64,000 nt of DNA. Origin: Streptomyces gardneri (lineage in GTDB: Bacteria > Actinomycetota > Actinomycetes > Streptomycetales > Streptomycetaceae). Both the position numbers and the translations under genes were made by a program. Each line of letters opens with the position of its first letter. Position 1 is the first letter of the stretch. Positions 15,775 through 26,993 of this stretch are shown piece by piece. The stretch covers positions 124,001 through 188,000 of the forward strand of contig NZ_BJMN01000013.1 of the NCBI RefSeq assembly GCF_006539185.1, in the 5' to 3' direction. The notes under the pieces are model-generated. The model saw only the letters and a list, made by a program, of their open reading frames with translations. It was not told where the DNA came from and searched no databases.

Positions 15775-17119
15775 GACCAACCTCCGTAGCTGTCGGCGGC
15801 GGATTCCGTACGGGCTCCCGCCGCCTGCTGCCACAGGTCGGCGATCCGCGCCCCCGGCGGTACGGCCAGCGCCGTCCAGCCCGCCTCGCGCAGCTGCCGT
15901 ACGCGCTTCTCGACCCGCCCGCTCACCGCGCCGCCGGTCAGCCAGGTGCCCGAGTCCAGGAAGAAGGCGACGGCCGCGCCGGACCGCCCGCGCATCCGGG
16001 CGGTCAGGGCCGCCTGCTCCTCGTCGAGGTCGCCGAGGAAGGCGATGAGCAGTCCTTCGTTCCCGCCGCGCAGGACGTCGGAGGCGCGGGAGAGCCCGGC
16101 CCCTTCGGAGTGGTCGACGATCGCGAGGGTGTCCATCATCAGACCGGCCGTGTCGGCCGAGTCGTGTGCCGAACCGGCGAAGCCTTCGGAGCCCTCGCCG
16201 GGCACGGCGCTGCCGGTGTCGGTGAGCAGCCGGACCGCGTAGCCGCGCTCCAGCATGTGCACCAGGGAGGAGGCGGCGCCGGAGACGGCCCACTCGAAGG
16301 CGGAGTCGGGGCCCGTGCCCTGGTAGGCGACCCGGCGGGTGTCCAGGAGCACGGTGCAGCGGGCCCGCTGCGGCTGCTCCTCGCGGCGGACCATCAGCTC
16401 GCCGTAGCGGGCGGTGGAGCGCCAGTGCACCCGGCGCAGGTCGTCGCCGTGCCGGTAGGTGCGGGGGATGACGTCGTCGTCGCCGGCGAGCGCGAGGGAG
16501 CGCTGGTGCCCTTCGCCGTACCCCGCGGCCTCGCCGGCGAGCTTCACCGGGGGCAGCGGCTCCGTGCGCGGGACGACGGTGAGGGTGTCGTACGCGCTGA
16601 AGGCACGGGTCAGCTCGCACATCCCGAAGGGGTCGTTGAGCCGGAGCTGGAGCGGGCCCAGCGGGAAGCGTCCGCGCAGGTCGGAGCGGACCCGGTAGGA
16701 GACCTCGCGCCGGCCGCCCGCCTCGACCCGGTCGAGGACGAAGCGGGGGCGGGGCCCCAGCATGTACGGCACGTGGTCCTGGAGCATGAGCAGCCCGGTG
16801 GGGAGCTTGGAGACGTTCTCCATCCGGAGCTGGACCCGGGCCTCGGAGCCCGCCTCCACCCGCTGCGGGGTGAGGCGGCGGGAGGCCGCTACCCGGTAGC
16901 GCGTGCGGTGCAGCACGAGGACGCAGATCAGCGGCAGGGCGGCGAGGAGCAGCCCGACGCGCAGCAGATCGGCCTGGCCGAGCACGTACGCGCAGACGGC
17001 GGCGGCCACCCCGGCGGCGAGGAAGGACCGGCCGCGGGTGGTGAGACCGCCGAAGGCGGCCCGCAGACCGCCCCGGTCGTCGTCGCCCCGCTGCCCGTCC
17101 GGTACGGCAGCGCCTGTCA

Positions 17120-17123
<4 letters not shown>
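15771..17123 (-). CDS. DUF58 domain protein
   Basis: A 450-residue protein with two N-terminal hydrophobic segments (about 30-65) and the DUF58 signature in the middle: VIPRTYRHGDDLRRVHWRSTARYGELMVRR (about 215-245), followed by a vWA-like fold with VLLDTR. DUF58 proteins partner MoxR AAA+ ATPases. The start overlaps the moxR stop: either GTG at 17123 (GTGA overlap) or ATG at 17120 (TGATG); I give the longer form. The stop overlaps the next gene by 4 nt, so the three proteins are translationally coupled. Confidence 0.9.
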
Positions 17124-18139
<1,016 letters not shown>

Positions 18140-18167
18140 CCGGCCCTCCTCGGCCTTCCGGAACACG

Positions 18168-18239
18168 GACACCTGCCCCCGGGGACATGTTTCGGGGGGT
18201 GTCACGCGAGCATTCTTGTTGGCGTGGCCGTGTCGTGTC
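18168..18239 (-). promoter_or_regulatory. cluster of four GACAC boxes upstream of moxR
   Basis: GACAC occurs at 18168-18172 and its complement GTGTC at 18199-18203, 18230-18234 and 18235-18239 (the last two in direct tandem). GACAC is the reported WhiA recognition core in Streptomyces. A clear -10/-35 was not found, so promoter position is open. Confidence 0.4.
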
Positions 18240-18354
18240 ACTCGCCTGTGGACAAGTGCGAGGGAAATGCCGGGGTTTGATCCGGTATGCCGACTCGACG
18301 CCGGGCGGGTCGAGCCGGAGCGGACAGGCTCCGGAGCAGGTCCCGGGGCCTGTA

Positions 18355-18894
18355 CTAGGCGGGGTCGATCTCGCGCAGCAGGCCGGAGGTCACGTCGAAG
18401 ACGAAGCCCCGGACATCGTCGGAGTGCAGCAGGAAGGGGGAGGTCCGCACCCGCTGCATCGACTGCCGGACGTCCTGGTCGACGTCGCGGAAGGCCTCGA
18501 CCGCCCAGGCCGGCCGCTGGCCGACCTCGTCCTCCAGCTCGTGCCGGAAGTCCTCGGTGAGCGATTCGAGACCGCAGCCCGTGTGGTGGACCAGCATGAC
18601 GCTGCGGGTGCCGAGGGCGCGCTGGCTGATCGTGAGGGACCGGATCACGTCGTCGGTGACCACGCCGCCCGCGTTGCGGATGGTGTGGCAGTCGCCGAGC
18701 TCCAGGCCGAGGGCGGCGTGCAGGTCGAGACGGGCGTCCATGCAGGCGACGACGGCGACGCCCAGCACGGGCCGCGCGTCCATTCCCGGGTCGGTGAAGT
18801 CGGAGGCGTAGCGCTCGTTCGCCTCGACGAGACGGTCGGTGACCGTGCCGGCGGTGCGTATGGCGTCGGCAGAGGGGTGCGCGGAGGTCGACAT
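18355..18894 (-). CDS. beta-class carbonic anhydrase
   Basis: A 179-residue zinc enzyme interconverting CO2 and bicarbonate. The beta-CA ligand motifs are present: VACMDARLD (Cys with the Asp-Arg dyad, about residues 53-61), GDCHTIRNAGGVVTDDVIRS, and HHTGCG (His and Cys ligands, about 103-108). Length is typical of the short actinobacterial beta-CAs. I chose the ATG at 18894; a -10-like TAACGT (complement of 18902-18907) ends 7 nt before it, so the mRNA may be leaderless. The upstream frame is open but carries no start with a ribosome site. Confidence 0.92.
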   Translation of the reverse strand: MSTSAHPSADAIRTAGTVTDRLVEANERYASDFTDPGMDARPVLGVAVVACMDARLDLHAALGLELGDCHTIRNAGGVVTDDVIRSLTISQRALGTRSVMLVHHTGCGLESLTEDFRHELEDEVGQRPAWAVEAFRDVDQDVRQSMQRVRTSPFLLHSDDVRGFVFDVTSGLLREIDPA

Positions 18895-19252
18895 GGCTCC
18901 GACGTTAACGGGCACAGGGCCGCCTGGCCTGGTGTGAGAGGGGACAAAGAACGTCAATGAGCCTTGTTGTGAGCTAACCCACAGGTGTCGAAAGCAGGGC
19001 CCCGAACGAGTGAGCCGTCCGGAATGTCCCACGGCTCCACCGGCTCCGGGCGACGCGCCAGCCGGTTGATTGACCGGCGGGTCACGTGGACTAAAGTGAC
19101 GCGAAGTTCACGGAGACATCGAGCGGTTTCCGCGGTTTCTCCCCCGTGTGCGCGGCGGTACCCACGACTCGGCCTGCTCCCGCTCGCGCGGCGGCCGGCG
19201 CGGGGCGAGAGCCCGGCGGTACGTACCACCGCGCCGGATCTGAGAGGGCGCA
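18895..19252. other. 358-nt gap between carbonic anhydrase and rsmH
   Basis: It holds the divergent promoters of both genes and an about 150-nt rsmH leader. No mraZ gene is present in either strand; mraZ precedes rsmH in many bacteria. A partial palindrome GCGGTAC/GTACCaCCGC lies near 19215-19231. Confidence 0.6.
19070..19097 (+). promoter_or_regulatory. promoter of the dcw cluster (rsmH)
   Basis: -35 TTGACC (19070-19075), 16-nt spacer, -10 TAAAGT (19092-19097), a good match to the principal sigma consensus. A TGACC/GGTCA inverted repeat (19071-19084) overlaps the -35 and could be an operator. The predicted start is near 19104, giving an about 150-nt leader. Confidence 0.7.
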
Positions 19253-20209
19253 TTGAGCAACGACCGCCACGTCCCGGTGATGCTCCAGCGGTGCCTGGAC
19301 ATGTTGGCCCCCGCACTGGAGCGCCCCGGCGCGGTCGTCGTCGACTGCACCCTGGGCCTCGGCGGCCACAGCGAGGCCCTGCTCCAGCGGTTCCCCGAGG
19401 TGCGGCTCGTCGCCCTCGACCGGGACAAGGAGGCGCTGCGCCTCTCCGGTGAGCGCCTCGCCCCCTACGGGGAGCGCGCCACGCTGGTCCACGCCGTGTA
19501 CGACGAGCTGCCCGAGGTCCTCGACCGGCTCGGCATCCCCAAGGTGGACGGCGTCCTCTTCGACCTGGGCGTCTCCTCGATGCAGCTGGACGAGGCCGAC
19601 CGCGGCTTCGCCTACGCGCAGGACGCCCCGCTCGACATGCGCATGGACCAGACGACCGGCATCAGCGCGGCCGAGGTCCTCAACACCTACCCGGCCGGCG
19701 AACTCGTCCGCATCCTGCGCGCGTACGGCGAGGAGAAGCAGGCCAAGCGGATCGTCTCCGCGGTCGTGCGCGAGCGCGAGAAGGAGCCCTTCACCAACAG
19801 CGCCCGGCTCGTCGAACTCATCCGCGACTCCCTGCCCCAGGCGGCCAAGCGCACCGGAGGCAACCCGGCCAAGCGGACCTTCCAGGCCCTGCGCATCGAG
19901 GTCAACCGCGAGCTCGACAGCGTCGAGAAGGCGATCCCGGCGGCCGTGAAGGCCCTCGCCGTCGGCGGCCGGGTCGCCGTCCTCTCGTACCAGTCGCTGG
20001 AGGACCGCATCGTCAAGCAGGTCTTCGCCGCCGGCGCCGCGACCACCGCGCCGCCCGGACTGCCCGTGGTCCCGGAGAAGTACCAGCCGCGCCTCCAGCT
20101 GCTCACCCGGGGCGCCGAGCTCCCCACCGAGGAAGAGGTCGCCGAGAACCGGCGCGCCGCGCCCGCCCGTCTCCGCGGCGCGCAGCGCATCCGGGAGGAC
20201 GTGCTGTGA
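19253..20209 (+). CDS. rsmH: 16S rRNA (cytosine(1402)-N(4))-methyltransferase RsmH
   Basis: A 318-residue SAM methyltransferase (formerly MraW) acting on C1402 of 16S rRNA. Motifs are visible: [13 protein letters not shown] near the N-terminus, the SAM site [16 protein letters not shown] (about 25-40), [23 protein letters not shown] (about 96-118), DMRMDQ, and the C-terminal [12 protein letters not shown]. The start is a TTG preceded by GAGAGGG. It opens the dcw cluster; its stop overlaps the ftsL GTG by 4 nt. Confidence 0.96.
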   Translation: MSNDRHVPVMLQRCLDMLAPALERPGAVVVDCTLGLGGHSEALLQRFPEVRLVALDRDKEALRLSGERLAPYGERATLVHAVYDELPEVLDRLGIPKVDGVLFDLGVSSMQLDEADRGFAYAQDAPLDMRMDQTTGISAAEVLNTYPAGELVRILRAYGEEKQAKRIVSAVVREREKEPFTNSARLVELIRDSLPQAAKRTGGNPAKRTFQALRIEVNRELDSVEKAIPAAVKALAVGGRVAVLSYQSLEDRIVKQVFAAGAATTAPPGLPVVPEKYQPRLQLLTRGAELPTEEEVAENRRAAPARLRGAQRIREDVL

Positions 20210-20775
20210 GCACGGCGAAGGGGCCCCTCAAAGGGCGGGCCGCGCGACTCGGTCGGCTCATGCCGTCGGGGCCCAGCTCGGCCGCCCGTACCCCCTTCGT
20301 CCTGCTCGTCTTCGTGCTCCTCGGCGGCGGGCTCATCGCCCTGCTCCTGCTGAACTCGGCCCTCAACCAGGGCTCCTTCAAGCTGCGCGAGCTCAAGGAC
20401 AGGACCACCGAGCTCACCGACGAGGAACAGGCGCTCCAGCGGGACGTGGACGACTACGCGGCCCCCGACGCCCTGGAGCGGCGCGCCCGTGAGCTGGGCA
20501 TGGTCCCGGGCGGCAGCCCCGCCTTCCTCGGCCCGGACGGCAAGGTGCTCGGCGAGCCCTCGGTGGCGGTCGCCCCGAAGCCCACGCCCACCCCGAAGCC
20601 GACCCCCACGCCGACCTCCACGCCGAAGCCCCCGCCCGTCGGCGCCCAGCAGCCCGCGGCGAACACCGCCATCACGCGCCCGACCCCCACCGGCCCGGGC
20701 CTCACCGGCACCAGCCCCGCACGGACAACGCCGGTACCAGAGGTCCCGGACCCCCGACGATCCTCCGGCAGGTGA
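20206..20775 (+). CDS. ftsL: cell division protein FtsL
   Basis: A 189-residue bitopic divisome protein. A short cytoplasmic N-terminus precedes one membrane span (residues about 30-52, [23 protein letters not shown]), then a leucine-zipper-like coiled coil ([43 protein letters not shown]). The last about 80 residues are a Pro/Thr/Lys-rich extension ([16 protein letters not shown]), longer than in most bacteria. It would connect FtsQ and the FtsWI synthase. GTG start overlaps the rsmH stop; ftsI begins 7 nt after its stop. Confidence 0.92.
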   Translation: MSTAKGPLKGRAARLGRLMPSGPSSAARTPFVLLVFVLLGGGLIALLLLNSALNQGSFKLRELKDRTTELTDEEQALQRDVDDYAAPDALERRARELGMVPGGSPAFLGPDGKVLGEPSVAVAPKPTPTPKPTPTPTSTPKPPPVGAQQPAANTAITRPTPTGPGLTGTSPARTTPVPEVPDPRRSSGR

Positions 20776-20782
20776 CCGAGCA

Positions 20783-22777
20783 GTGCCCTCCAAGGAGCCA
20801 CCCCGCCGCCGCGTCCCCGGACCCGCCCGGCCCACCCGCCCCCGGCCCGCCTCCGCCGGAGCCCGCCCCTCGCGTCCCGCCGCCTCGCGCCCCGCGCCAC
20901 GCCCGGCCGCGAGGCGCCCCGCGCCCCGGCCCCCGGCCCGGCAGCCCCGCACCATCCGGCTCGGCAGCCCCCGGCCCCGGCTCCGGCTGATCTCCCTCGG
21001 CCTGACCCTCGTCATGCTGGTCTTCGTCGTCCGGCTGCTCCAGGTCCAGGCCGTCGACGCCAGCGCGTACGCGGCCAAGGCCGACAAGTACCGCTTCCAG
21101 GACCACACGCTCTCCGCCGAGCGGGGCGAGATCACCGACCGCAACGGCATCGCGCTCGCCGCCAGCGTCGACGCGTACGACATCACCGCCGACCCCAAGC
21201 TCTTCACGCCCGAGGAGTCCAAGGTCCCCGACGCGCCCGAGCAGGCCGCGGCCCTCCTCGCCCCGATCCTGGGCAAGGAGCCCGCCGAGCTCGCGAAGAA
21301 GCTCCGTACCCCCAAGTCCCGCTACACCCTGCTCGCGCGCAAGCAGACCCCGCAGGTCTGGAACCAGATCAAGGACCTCAGGAAGGTCTACGGGGAGAAG
21401 GCCCGCGCCACCGGCGGCACCGGCGTCAATCTGCTCGGCGGCATCCTCAGCGAGCCCAGCACCAAGCGCGTGTACCCGAACGGCGAGCTCGCCGCCGGGA
21501 TACTGGGCTACGTCAACGCCGAGGGCAAGGGAGCCGGCGGCGTCGAGTCCATGCTCGACCCGGAGCTCGCCGGCAAGGACGGCAAGGTCCGCTTCACCGA
21601 GTCCGGCGGCCGCCAGGTGCCCACCGCGGGCTCCCAGGGCACTCCCGCCGTCCCCGGCTCCGACATCGAGCTCACCATCGACCGGGACATCCAGTGGGCC
21701 GCCCAGCAGGCCATCACCGAGCAGGTGAAGAAGTCCAAGGCCGACCGGGGCTACGTCGTCGTGCAGAACACGAGGACGGGCGAGGTCCTCGCCATGGCCA
21801 ACGCCCCCGGTTTTGACCCCAACGACCTCTCCGCCGCCAACGCGGCCTCCATGGGCAACGCCGCCCTCCAGGACGCCTACGAGCCCGGCTCCACCAGCAA
21901 GGTCATGTCCATGGCCGCCGTCCTGGAGGAGGGCAAGGCGACCCCCGGGACCCATGTCACCGTCCCCAACCGGCTCCACCGCGGCGACCGGCTCTTCGAG
22001 GACGACATCGACCACCCGACCTGGTACCTGACGCTCAACGGCGTCCTGGCCAAGTCCAGCAACATCGGCACGATCCTCGCCACCGGCCAGCTCGGCGCCA
22101 CCCAGCCCGAGTCCAACCGGATCCTCCACACCTACCTGCGCAAGTTCGGCATCGGCAGTCCCACCGGCCTCGACTTCCCGGGGGAGACCCCGGGCATCCT
22201 CGCCAAACCCGAGGACTGGTCCACCTCGCAGCAGTACACAATCTCCTTCGGCCAGGGCCTCTCCGTGAACGCCATGCAGGCCGCCTCCGTCTACTCGACC
22301 ATCGCCAACAAGGGCGTACGCATCGAGCCGACGCTCGTCCGCGGCACCAAGGGGCCCGACGGCCGCTTCAGCCCGGCCGCCGCCCCCAAGGAGAGCCGGG
22401 TCGTCAGCGAGAAGACCGCCGACACCCTCGCCAAGATGCTGGAGTCCGTCGTCGACGACCGGGAAGGCACCGGCAACCGGGCCGCCATCCCCGGCTACCG
22501 CGTCGCCGGCAAGACCGGCACCGCCAACCGGGTCGACCCCGAGCTCGGCCGCTACAAGGGCTACACCGCCTCCTTCGCCGGGTTCGCCCCCGCCGACAAC
22601 CCCCAGGTCACCGTCTACTGCGCCATCCAGAACCCCACCAAGGGCAGCTACTTCGGCGGCCAGATCTGCGGCCCCATCTACAAGAAGGTCATGGAGTTCG
22701 CCCTCAAGACCCTGCACACCGCCCCCACGGGCGGCGAGCCCGCCCGCCTGCCGGTCACCTTCGAACCCACCCCGTGA
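20783..22777 (+). CDS. ftsI: septal peptidoglycan transpeptidase FtsI (PBP3)
   Basis: A 664-residue class B penicillin-binding protein. An about 60-residue Pro/Arg-rich cytoplasmic arm precedes the single span (LISLGLTLVMLVFVVRLLQVQAV), then the pedestal domain (AERGEITDRNG motif) and the transpeptidase domain. The active-site triad is intact: SxxK as GSTSK (nucleophile Ser), SxN as KSSN, and KTG as AGKTGTAN. GTG start chosen at 20783, 7 nt after the ftsL stop. It crosslinks septal peptidoglycan together with FtsW, encoded downstream. Confidence 0.95.
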   Translation: MPSKEPPRRRVPGPARPTRPRPASAGARPSRPAASRPAPRPAARRPAPRPPARQPRTIRLGSPRPRLRLISLGLTLVMLVFVVRLLQVQAVDASAYAAKADKYRFQDHTLSAERGEITDRNGIALAASVDAYDITADPKLFTPEESKVPDAPEQAAALLAPILGKEPAELAKKLRTPKSRYTLLARKQTPQVWNQIKDLRKVYGEKARATGGTGVNLLGGILSEPSTKRVYPNGELAAGILGYVNAEGKGAGGVESMLDPELAGKDGKVRFTESGGRQVPTAGSQGTPAVPGSDIELTIDRDIQWAAQQAITEQVKKSKADRGYVVVQNTRTGEVLAMANAPGFDPNDLSAANAASMGNAALQDAYEPGSTSKVMSMAAVLEEGKATPGTHVTVPNRLHRGDRLFEDDIDHPTWYLTLNGVLAKSSNIGTILATGQLGATQPESNRILHTYLRKFGIGSPTGLDFPGETPGILAKPEDWSTSQQYTISFGQGLSVNAMQAASVYSTIANKGVRIEPTLVRGTKGPDGRFSPAAAPKESRVVSEKTADTLAKMLESVVDDREGTGNRAAIPGYRVAGKTGTANRVDPELGRYKGYTASFAGFAPADNPQVTVYCAIQNPTKGSYFGGQICGPIYKKVMEFALKTLHTAPTGGEPARLPVTFEPTP

Positions 22778-22793
22778 CACTCCGGGAGCACCA

Positions 22794-24497
22794 GTGACAA
22801 CGATCACCAACCATTCCGGGAACCGGAAATCGAACTCCGGCGACGCCCCGGGCTCTTTTGGCCCCGCACAGGGTGCGCCCGGTACGCTCACCGCCGTGCC
22901 ACACGCTGATCAGTACCGAACCACCCCGCCCCGGCCGGAGCAGGCCCGCCCGACACCCCTGGGCGACCTGGCCGCACAGCTGGGCGTCGAGACCTCCGGC
23001 GCCGACCCCGGCCCCGTGGTCATCACGGGCATCACACACGACTCCCGGGCCGTACGCCCCGGCGACGTGTACGCGGCCCTGCCCGGCGCCCGCGCGCACG
23101 GCGCCGACTTCGTCGCCCAGGCCGCCGGGCTCGGAGCCGCCGCGGTCCTCACCGACCCGGCGGGCGCCGAGCGCGCCGCCGCGACCGGCCTGCCGGTCCT
23201 CGTCGTCGAGAACCCACGCGGCCGGATGGGCGAGCTCGCCGCCGAGATCTACGGACGGCCGGGCGCCGACCTCCTCCAGATCGGCATCACCGGCACCTCC
23301 GGCAAGACCACCACGGCCTACCTCGTCGAGGGCGGCCTGCGCGGCGCCGGACGGAGCACCGGCCTCGTCGGCACCGTCGAGATGCGCATCGGCGACGAGC
23401 GCATCAAGTCGGAGCGCACGACCCCCGAGGCCACCGACCTCCAGGCGCTCTTCGCCGTCATGCGCGAGCGGGGCGTCGAGGCGGTCGCCATGGAGGTCTC
23501 CAGCCACGCCCTCGTGCTCGGCCGGGTCGACGGCTGCGTCTTCGACGTCGCCGTCTTCAACAACCTCAGCCCGGAGCACATGGAGTTCCACTCCGACATG
23601 GAGGACTACTTCCGGGCCAAGGCCGCGCTCTTCACGCCCGAGCGCAGCAGGCTCGGCGTCGTGAACCTCGACGACGCGTACGGCCGCAGGCTCGCGAAGG
23701 AGGCCACCGTCCCGGTCGTCACCTTCTCCGCCGAGGGCCGCGCGGAAGCCGACTGGCGCGCCGAGGACCTCGTCCTCGGCTCCCACGACTCGACGTTCAC
23801 CGCCGTCGGCCCGAAGGGCGAGCGGATCTCCGCCACCGCCCCGCTGCCCGGCCCGTTCAACGTCGCCAACACCCTCGCCGCCCTCGCCACCCTGGCCACC
23901 GCCGGCCTCGAAGCGAAGAGCGCCGCCGACGGCATCGCCGCCGTCCCCGGCGTCCCCGGCCGCCTGGAGCGGGTCGACGCCGGCCAGCCGTACCTCGCGG
24001 TCGTCGACTACGCCCACAAGACGGACGCCGTCGAATCGGTCCTGCGCTCCCTGCGCGAGGTCACCGAGGGCAAGCTGCACGTGGTCATCGGCTGCGGCGG
24101 CGACCGGGACACCACCAAGCGCGGCCCGATGGGCGCCGCGACGGCCCGGCTCGCCGACACCGCCGTCCTGACCTCCGACAACCCCCGCTCCGAGGATCCC
24201 CTCGTGATCCTCTCCGCCATGCTCGCGGGCGCCGCCGGGGTCCCGGCAGAAGGCCGCGGCGAGGTCCTCGTCATCGCCGACCGCGCCGCCGCCATCGCCG
24301 CAGCCGTGGCCCGCGCGCAGCCGGGCGACACCGTCCTGGTCGCGGGCAAGGGCCACGAGCAGGGCCAGGAGATCGCCGGGGTCGTACGCCCCTTCGACGA
24401 CCGCCAGGTCCTGCGCGCGGCGATCCTCGAACAGAACGGCCGGGCCGCCCTGGTGGGCGGCAAGGACACAGACAGCCACCAGAACAGTCAGGGATGA
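22794..24497 (+). CDS. murE: UDP-MurNAc-tripeptide synthetase MurE
   Basis: A 567-residue Mur ligase that adds the third stem-peptide residue to UDP-MurNAc-L-Ala-D-Glu. Visible are the N-terminal uridine-binding domain (GITHDSRAVRPGDVYAALPG), the ATP loop GITGTSGKTTTAYL, the carbamylated-Lys region, and SDNPRSEDP. The DNPR box is the diaminopimelate-selecting motif; Streptomyces uses LL-DAP. Two starts are possible: GTG 22794 or in-frame GTG 22896, which lies exactly behind a TACGCT hexamer (22883-22888) and would give a leaderless message 34 residues shorter. The extra N-terminal segment is low-complexity and may not be translated. Confidence 0.95.
   Translation: MTTITNHSGNRKSNSGDAPGSFGPAQGAPGTLTAVPHADQYRTTPPRPEQARPTPLGDLAAQLGVETSGADPGPVVITGITHDSRAVRPGDVYAALPGARAHGADFVAQAAGLGAAAVLTDPAGAERAAATGLPVLVVENPRGRMGELAAEIYGRPGADLLQIGITGTSGKTTTAYLVEGGLRGAGRSTGLVGTVEMRIGDERIKSERTTPEATDLQALFAVMRERGVEAVAMEVSSHALVLGRVDGCVFDVAVFNNLSPEHMEFHSDMEDYFRAKAALFTPERSRLGVVNLDDAYGRRLAKEATVPVVTFSAEGRAEADWRAEDLVLGSHDSTFTAVGPKGERISATAPLPGPFNVANTLAALATLATAGLEAKSAADGIAAVPGVPGRLERVDAGQPYLAVVDYAHKTDAVESVLRSLREVTEGKLHVVIGCGGDRDTTKRGPMGAATARLADTAVLTSDNPRSEDPLVILSAMLAGAAGVPAEGRGEVLVIADRAAAIAAAVARAQPGDTVLVAGKGHEQGQEIAGVVRPFDDRQVLRAAILEQNGRAALVGGKDTDSHQNSQG
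22858..22888 (+). promoter_or_regulatory. possible internal promoter for a leaderless murE
   Basis: TTGGCC (22858-22863), 19-nt spacer, TACGCT (22883-22888), then 7 nt to GTG 22896. A local AT-richer patch and a TTCCGG/CCGGAA inverted repeat (22814-22828) lie just upstream, unlike coding sequence around it. Confidence 0.45.
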
Positions 24498-24501
24498 AGC
24501 A

Positions 24502-25926
24502 GTGATCGCCCTCTCCCTCGCCGAGATCGCCGAAATCGTCGGCGGGCAGACGCACGACATACCGGATCCGGCCGCCCGGGCGACCGGGCCCGTCGTCATC
24601 GACTCCCGCGAGGTGCGGCCCGGCAGCCTCTTCGTCGCCTTCGCCGGCGAGCACGTCGACGGCCACGACTACGCGGAGCGCGCCGTCGAGGCGGGAGCGG
24701 CGGCCGTACTCGCCGCCCGCCCCGTCGGCGTCCCCGCGATCGTCGTGGACGACGTCCAGGCCGCGCTGGGGGCCCTCGCCCGCGCGGTCGTCCGGCGGCT
24801 CGGCACCGATGTCGTCGCCCTCACCGGCTCCGCCGGCAAGACCTCCACGAAGGACCTGATCGCCCAGGTCCTCGACCGGCACGCGCCCACCGTGTGGACG
24901 CCCGGCTCCCTCAACAACGAGATCGGCCTGCCGCTCACCGCGCTGAAGGCCACCGACGAGACCCGGCACCTGGTCCTGGAGATGGGCGCCCGCGGCATCG
25001 GGCACATCCGCTACCTCACCGGCCTCACCCCACCCCGTATCGGCCTCGTCCTGAACGTGGGCACCGCCCACATCGGCGAGTTCGGCGGCCGGGAGCAGAT
25101 CGCCGAGGCCAAGGGCGAGCTCGTCGAGTGCCTGCCCTCCGCCGAGGAGGGCGGTGTCGCGGTCCTCAACGCCGACGACCCGCTCGTCCGCGCGATGGAG
25201 AGCCGCACCAAGGCCCGCGTGATCCTCTTCGGCGAAGCGGACGAAGCGGCCGTACGGGCCGAGAACGTCCTCCTCACAGAGAACGGACAGCCTTCTTTCA
25301 GGCTTCACACACCCACCGGGTGCAGTGACGTGACCTTGCGCCTGTACGGTGAGCACCACGTGTCGAACGCGCTCGCCGCGGCCGCCGTCGCGCACGAGCT
25401 GGGCATGCCTGTCGAAGAGATCGCCACCGCGCTCTCCGAGGCCGGCACCCTGTCGCGCTGGCGCATGGAGGTCACCGAGCGTCCGGACGGCGTGACGATC
25501 GTCAACGACGCCTACAACGCGAATCCCGAGTCCATGCGAGCCGCCCTGCGCGCGCTCGCGTCCATGGGCCGGGCCGCACAGGCCCGAGGGGCTCGTACGT
25601 GGGCGGTGCTCGGCAAGATGGCCGAGCTCGGTGACGCATCGCTCGTCGAGCACGACGCGGTCGGACGGCTTGCCGTCCGGCTCAACGTCAGCAAGCTCGT
25701 CGCGGTCGGGGACAGGGAAGCGTCCTGGCTGCAACTGGGCGCATATAACGAGGGTTCGTGGGGTGAGGAGTCGGTGCACGTGTCCGACGCGCAGGCGGCT
25801 GTCGACCTGTTGCGCAGTGAGCTGCGCCCGGGGGACGTCGTCCTTGTGAAGGCTTCCAGGTCGGTCGGTCTCGAACGGGTCGCGCTGGCCCTCCTCGACA
25901 CCGAGGGCGAGGTCGCCGGACGATGA
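24502..25926 (+). CDS. murF: UDP-MurNAc-pentapeptide synthetase MurF
   Basis: A 474-residue Mur ligase adding D-Ala-D-Ala to the UDP-MurNAc tripeptide. The ATP loop reads [19 protein letters not shown] (about 108-126), followed by [13 protein letters not shown], the [10 protein letters not shown] segment and [12 protein letters not shown]. The C-terminal domain has [12 protein letters not shown] and [12 protein letters not shown] start, 4 nt after the murE stop; its stop overlaps mraY by 4 nt. Confidence 0.96.
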   Translation: MIALSLAEIAEIVGGQTHDIPDPAARATGPVVIDSREVRPGSLFVAFAGEHVDGHDYAERAVEAGAAAVLAARPVGVPAIVVDDVQAALGALARAVVRRLGTDVVALTGSAGKTSTKDLIAQVLDRHAPTVWTPGSLNNEIGLPLTALKATDETRHLVLEMGARGIGHIRYLTGLTPPRIGLVLNVGTAHIGEFGGREQIAEAKGELVECLPSAEEGGVAVLNADDPLVRAMESRTKARVILFGEADEAAVRAENVLLTENGQPSFRLHTPTGCSDVTLRLYGEHHVSNALAAAAVAHELGMPVEEIATALSEAGTLSRWRMEVTERPDGVTIVNDAYNANPESMRAALRALASMGRAAQARGARTWAVLGKMAELGDASLVEHDAVGRLAVRLNVSKLVAVGDREASWLQLGAYNEGSWGEESVHVSDAQAAVDLLRSELRPGDVVLVKASRSVGLERVALALLDTEGEVAGR

Positions 25927-26993
25927 GGCAGATCCTCTTCGCGGGGGCCATCGGGCTCTTCCTGACCCTGATCGGCACCCCGCTGCTCATCAAGCTGCTC
26001 GCCCGCAAGGGATACGGGCAGTTCATCCGCGACGACGGCCCGCGCGGCCACGCCGGGAAGAAGGGCACGCCCACCATGGGCGGCATCTCCTTCATCCTGG
26101 CCACGCTCATCGCGTACGCCCTGGCCAAGGTCATCACCGGTGAGGACCCGACGTACTCGGGCGTCCTGGTGCTGTTCCTCATGGCCGGCATGGGCCTGGT
26201 CGGCTTCCTCGACGACTACATCAAGATCGTCAAGCAGCGTTCGCTGGGCCTGCGGGCCAAGGCGAAGATGGCCGGCCAGCTGATCGTGGGCATCGCCTTC
26301 GCGGTGCTCGCGCTCCAGTTCTCCGACTCGCGCGGTCTCACCCCGGCCTCCGAGAAGCTCTCGTTCATCACGGACTTCGGCTGGACCATCGGCCCGGTGC
26401 TCTTCGTGATCTGGGCGCTCTTCATGATTCTCGCCATGTCCAACGGCGTGAACCTGACGGACGGTCTGGACGGCCTGGCCACCGGCGCCTCGGTGATGGT
26501 CTTCGGCGCGTACACCTTCATCGGGCTCTGGCAGTTCCAGGAGTCCTGTGCGAACGCCCTGACCCTGACCAACCCCAACGCCTGCTTCGAGGTGCGCGAC
26601 CCGCTGGACCTCGCGGTCGTCGCCTCCGCGCTGATGGGTGCCTGCTTCGGCTTCCTGTGGTGGAACACCTCGCCCGCCAAGATCTTCATGGGTGACACCG
26701 GCTCGCTGGCCCTCGGCGGCGCGCTGGCCGGTCTCGCCATCTGCTCCCGTACGGAGCTCCTGCTGGCCCTGCTCGGCGGCCTGTTCGTGCTGATCACGAT
26801 GTCCGTGGTCATCCAGGTCGGCTCGTTCAAGATGACCGGCAAGCGCGTCTTCCGGATGGCCCCCCTCCAGCACCACTTCGAACTCAAGGGGTGGTCCGAG
26901 GTCCTGGTCGTCGTCCGGTTCTGGATCATCCAGGGCATGTGCGTGATCGTGGGCCTGGGCCTCTTCTACGCGGGATGGGCAGCAGAGAAGTGA
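25923..26993 (+). CDS. mraY: phospho-MurNAc-pentapeptide translocase MraY
   Basis: A 356-residue polytopic membrane enzyme that transfers phospho-MurNAc-pentapeptide to undecaprenyl phosphate to give lipid I. Key motifs are intact: PTMGGISFI, the catalytic [41 protein letters not shown] and the [13 protein letters not shown] segment near the C-terminus. About ten hydrophobic spans are visible. ATG overlaps the murF stop (ATGA) and its own stop overlaps murD (GTGA). Confidence 0.97.
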   Translation: MRQILFAGAIGLFLTLIGTPLLIKLLARKGYGQFIRDDGPRGHAGKKGTPTMGGISFILATLIAYALAKVITGEDPTYSGVLVLFLMAGMGLVGFLDDYIKIVKQRSLGLRAKAKMAGQLIVGIAFAVLALQFSDSRGLTPASEKLSFITDFGWTIGPVLFVIWALFMILAMSNGVNLTDGLDGLATGASVMVFGAYTFIGLWQFQESCANALTLTNPNACFEVRDPLDLAVVASALMGACFGFLWWNTSPAKIFMGDTGSLALGGALAGLAICSRTELLLALLGGLFVLITMSVVIQVGSFKMTGKRVFRMAPLQHHFELKGWSEVLVVVRFWIIQGMCVIVGLGLFYAGWAAEK

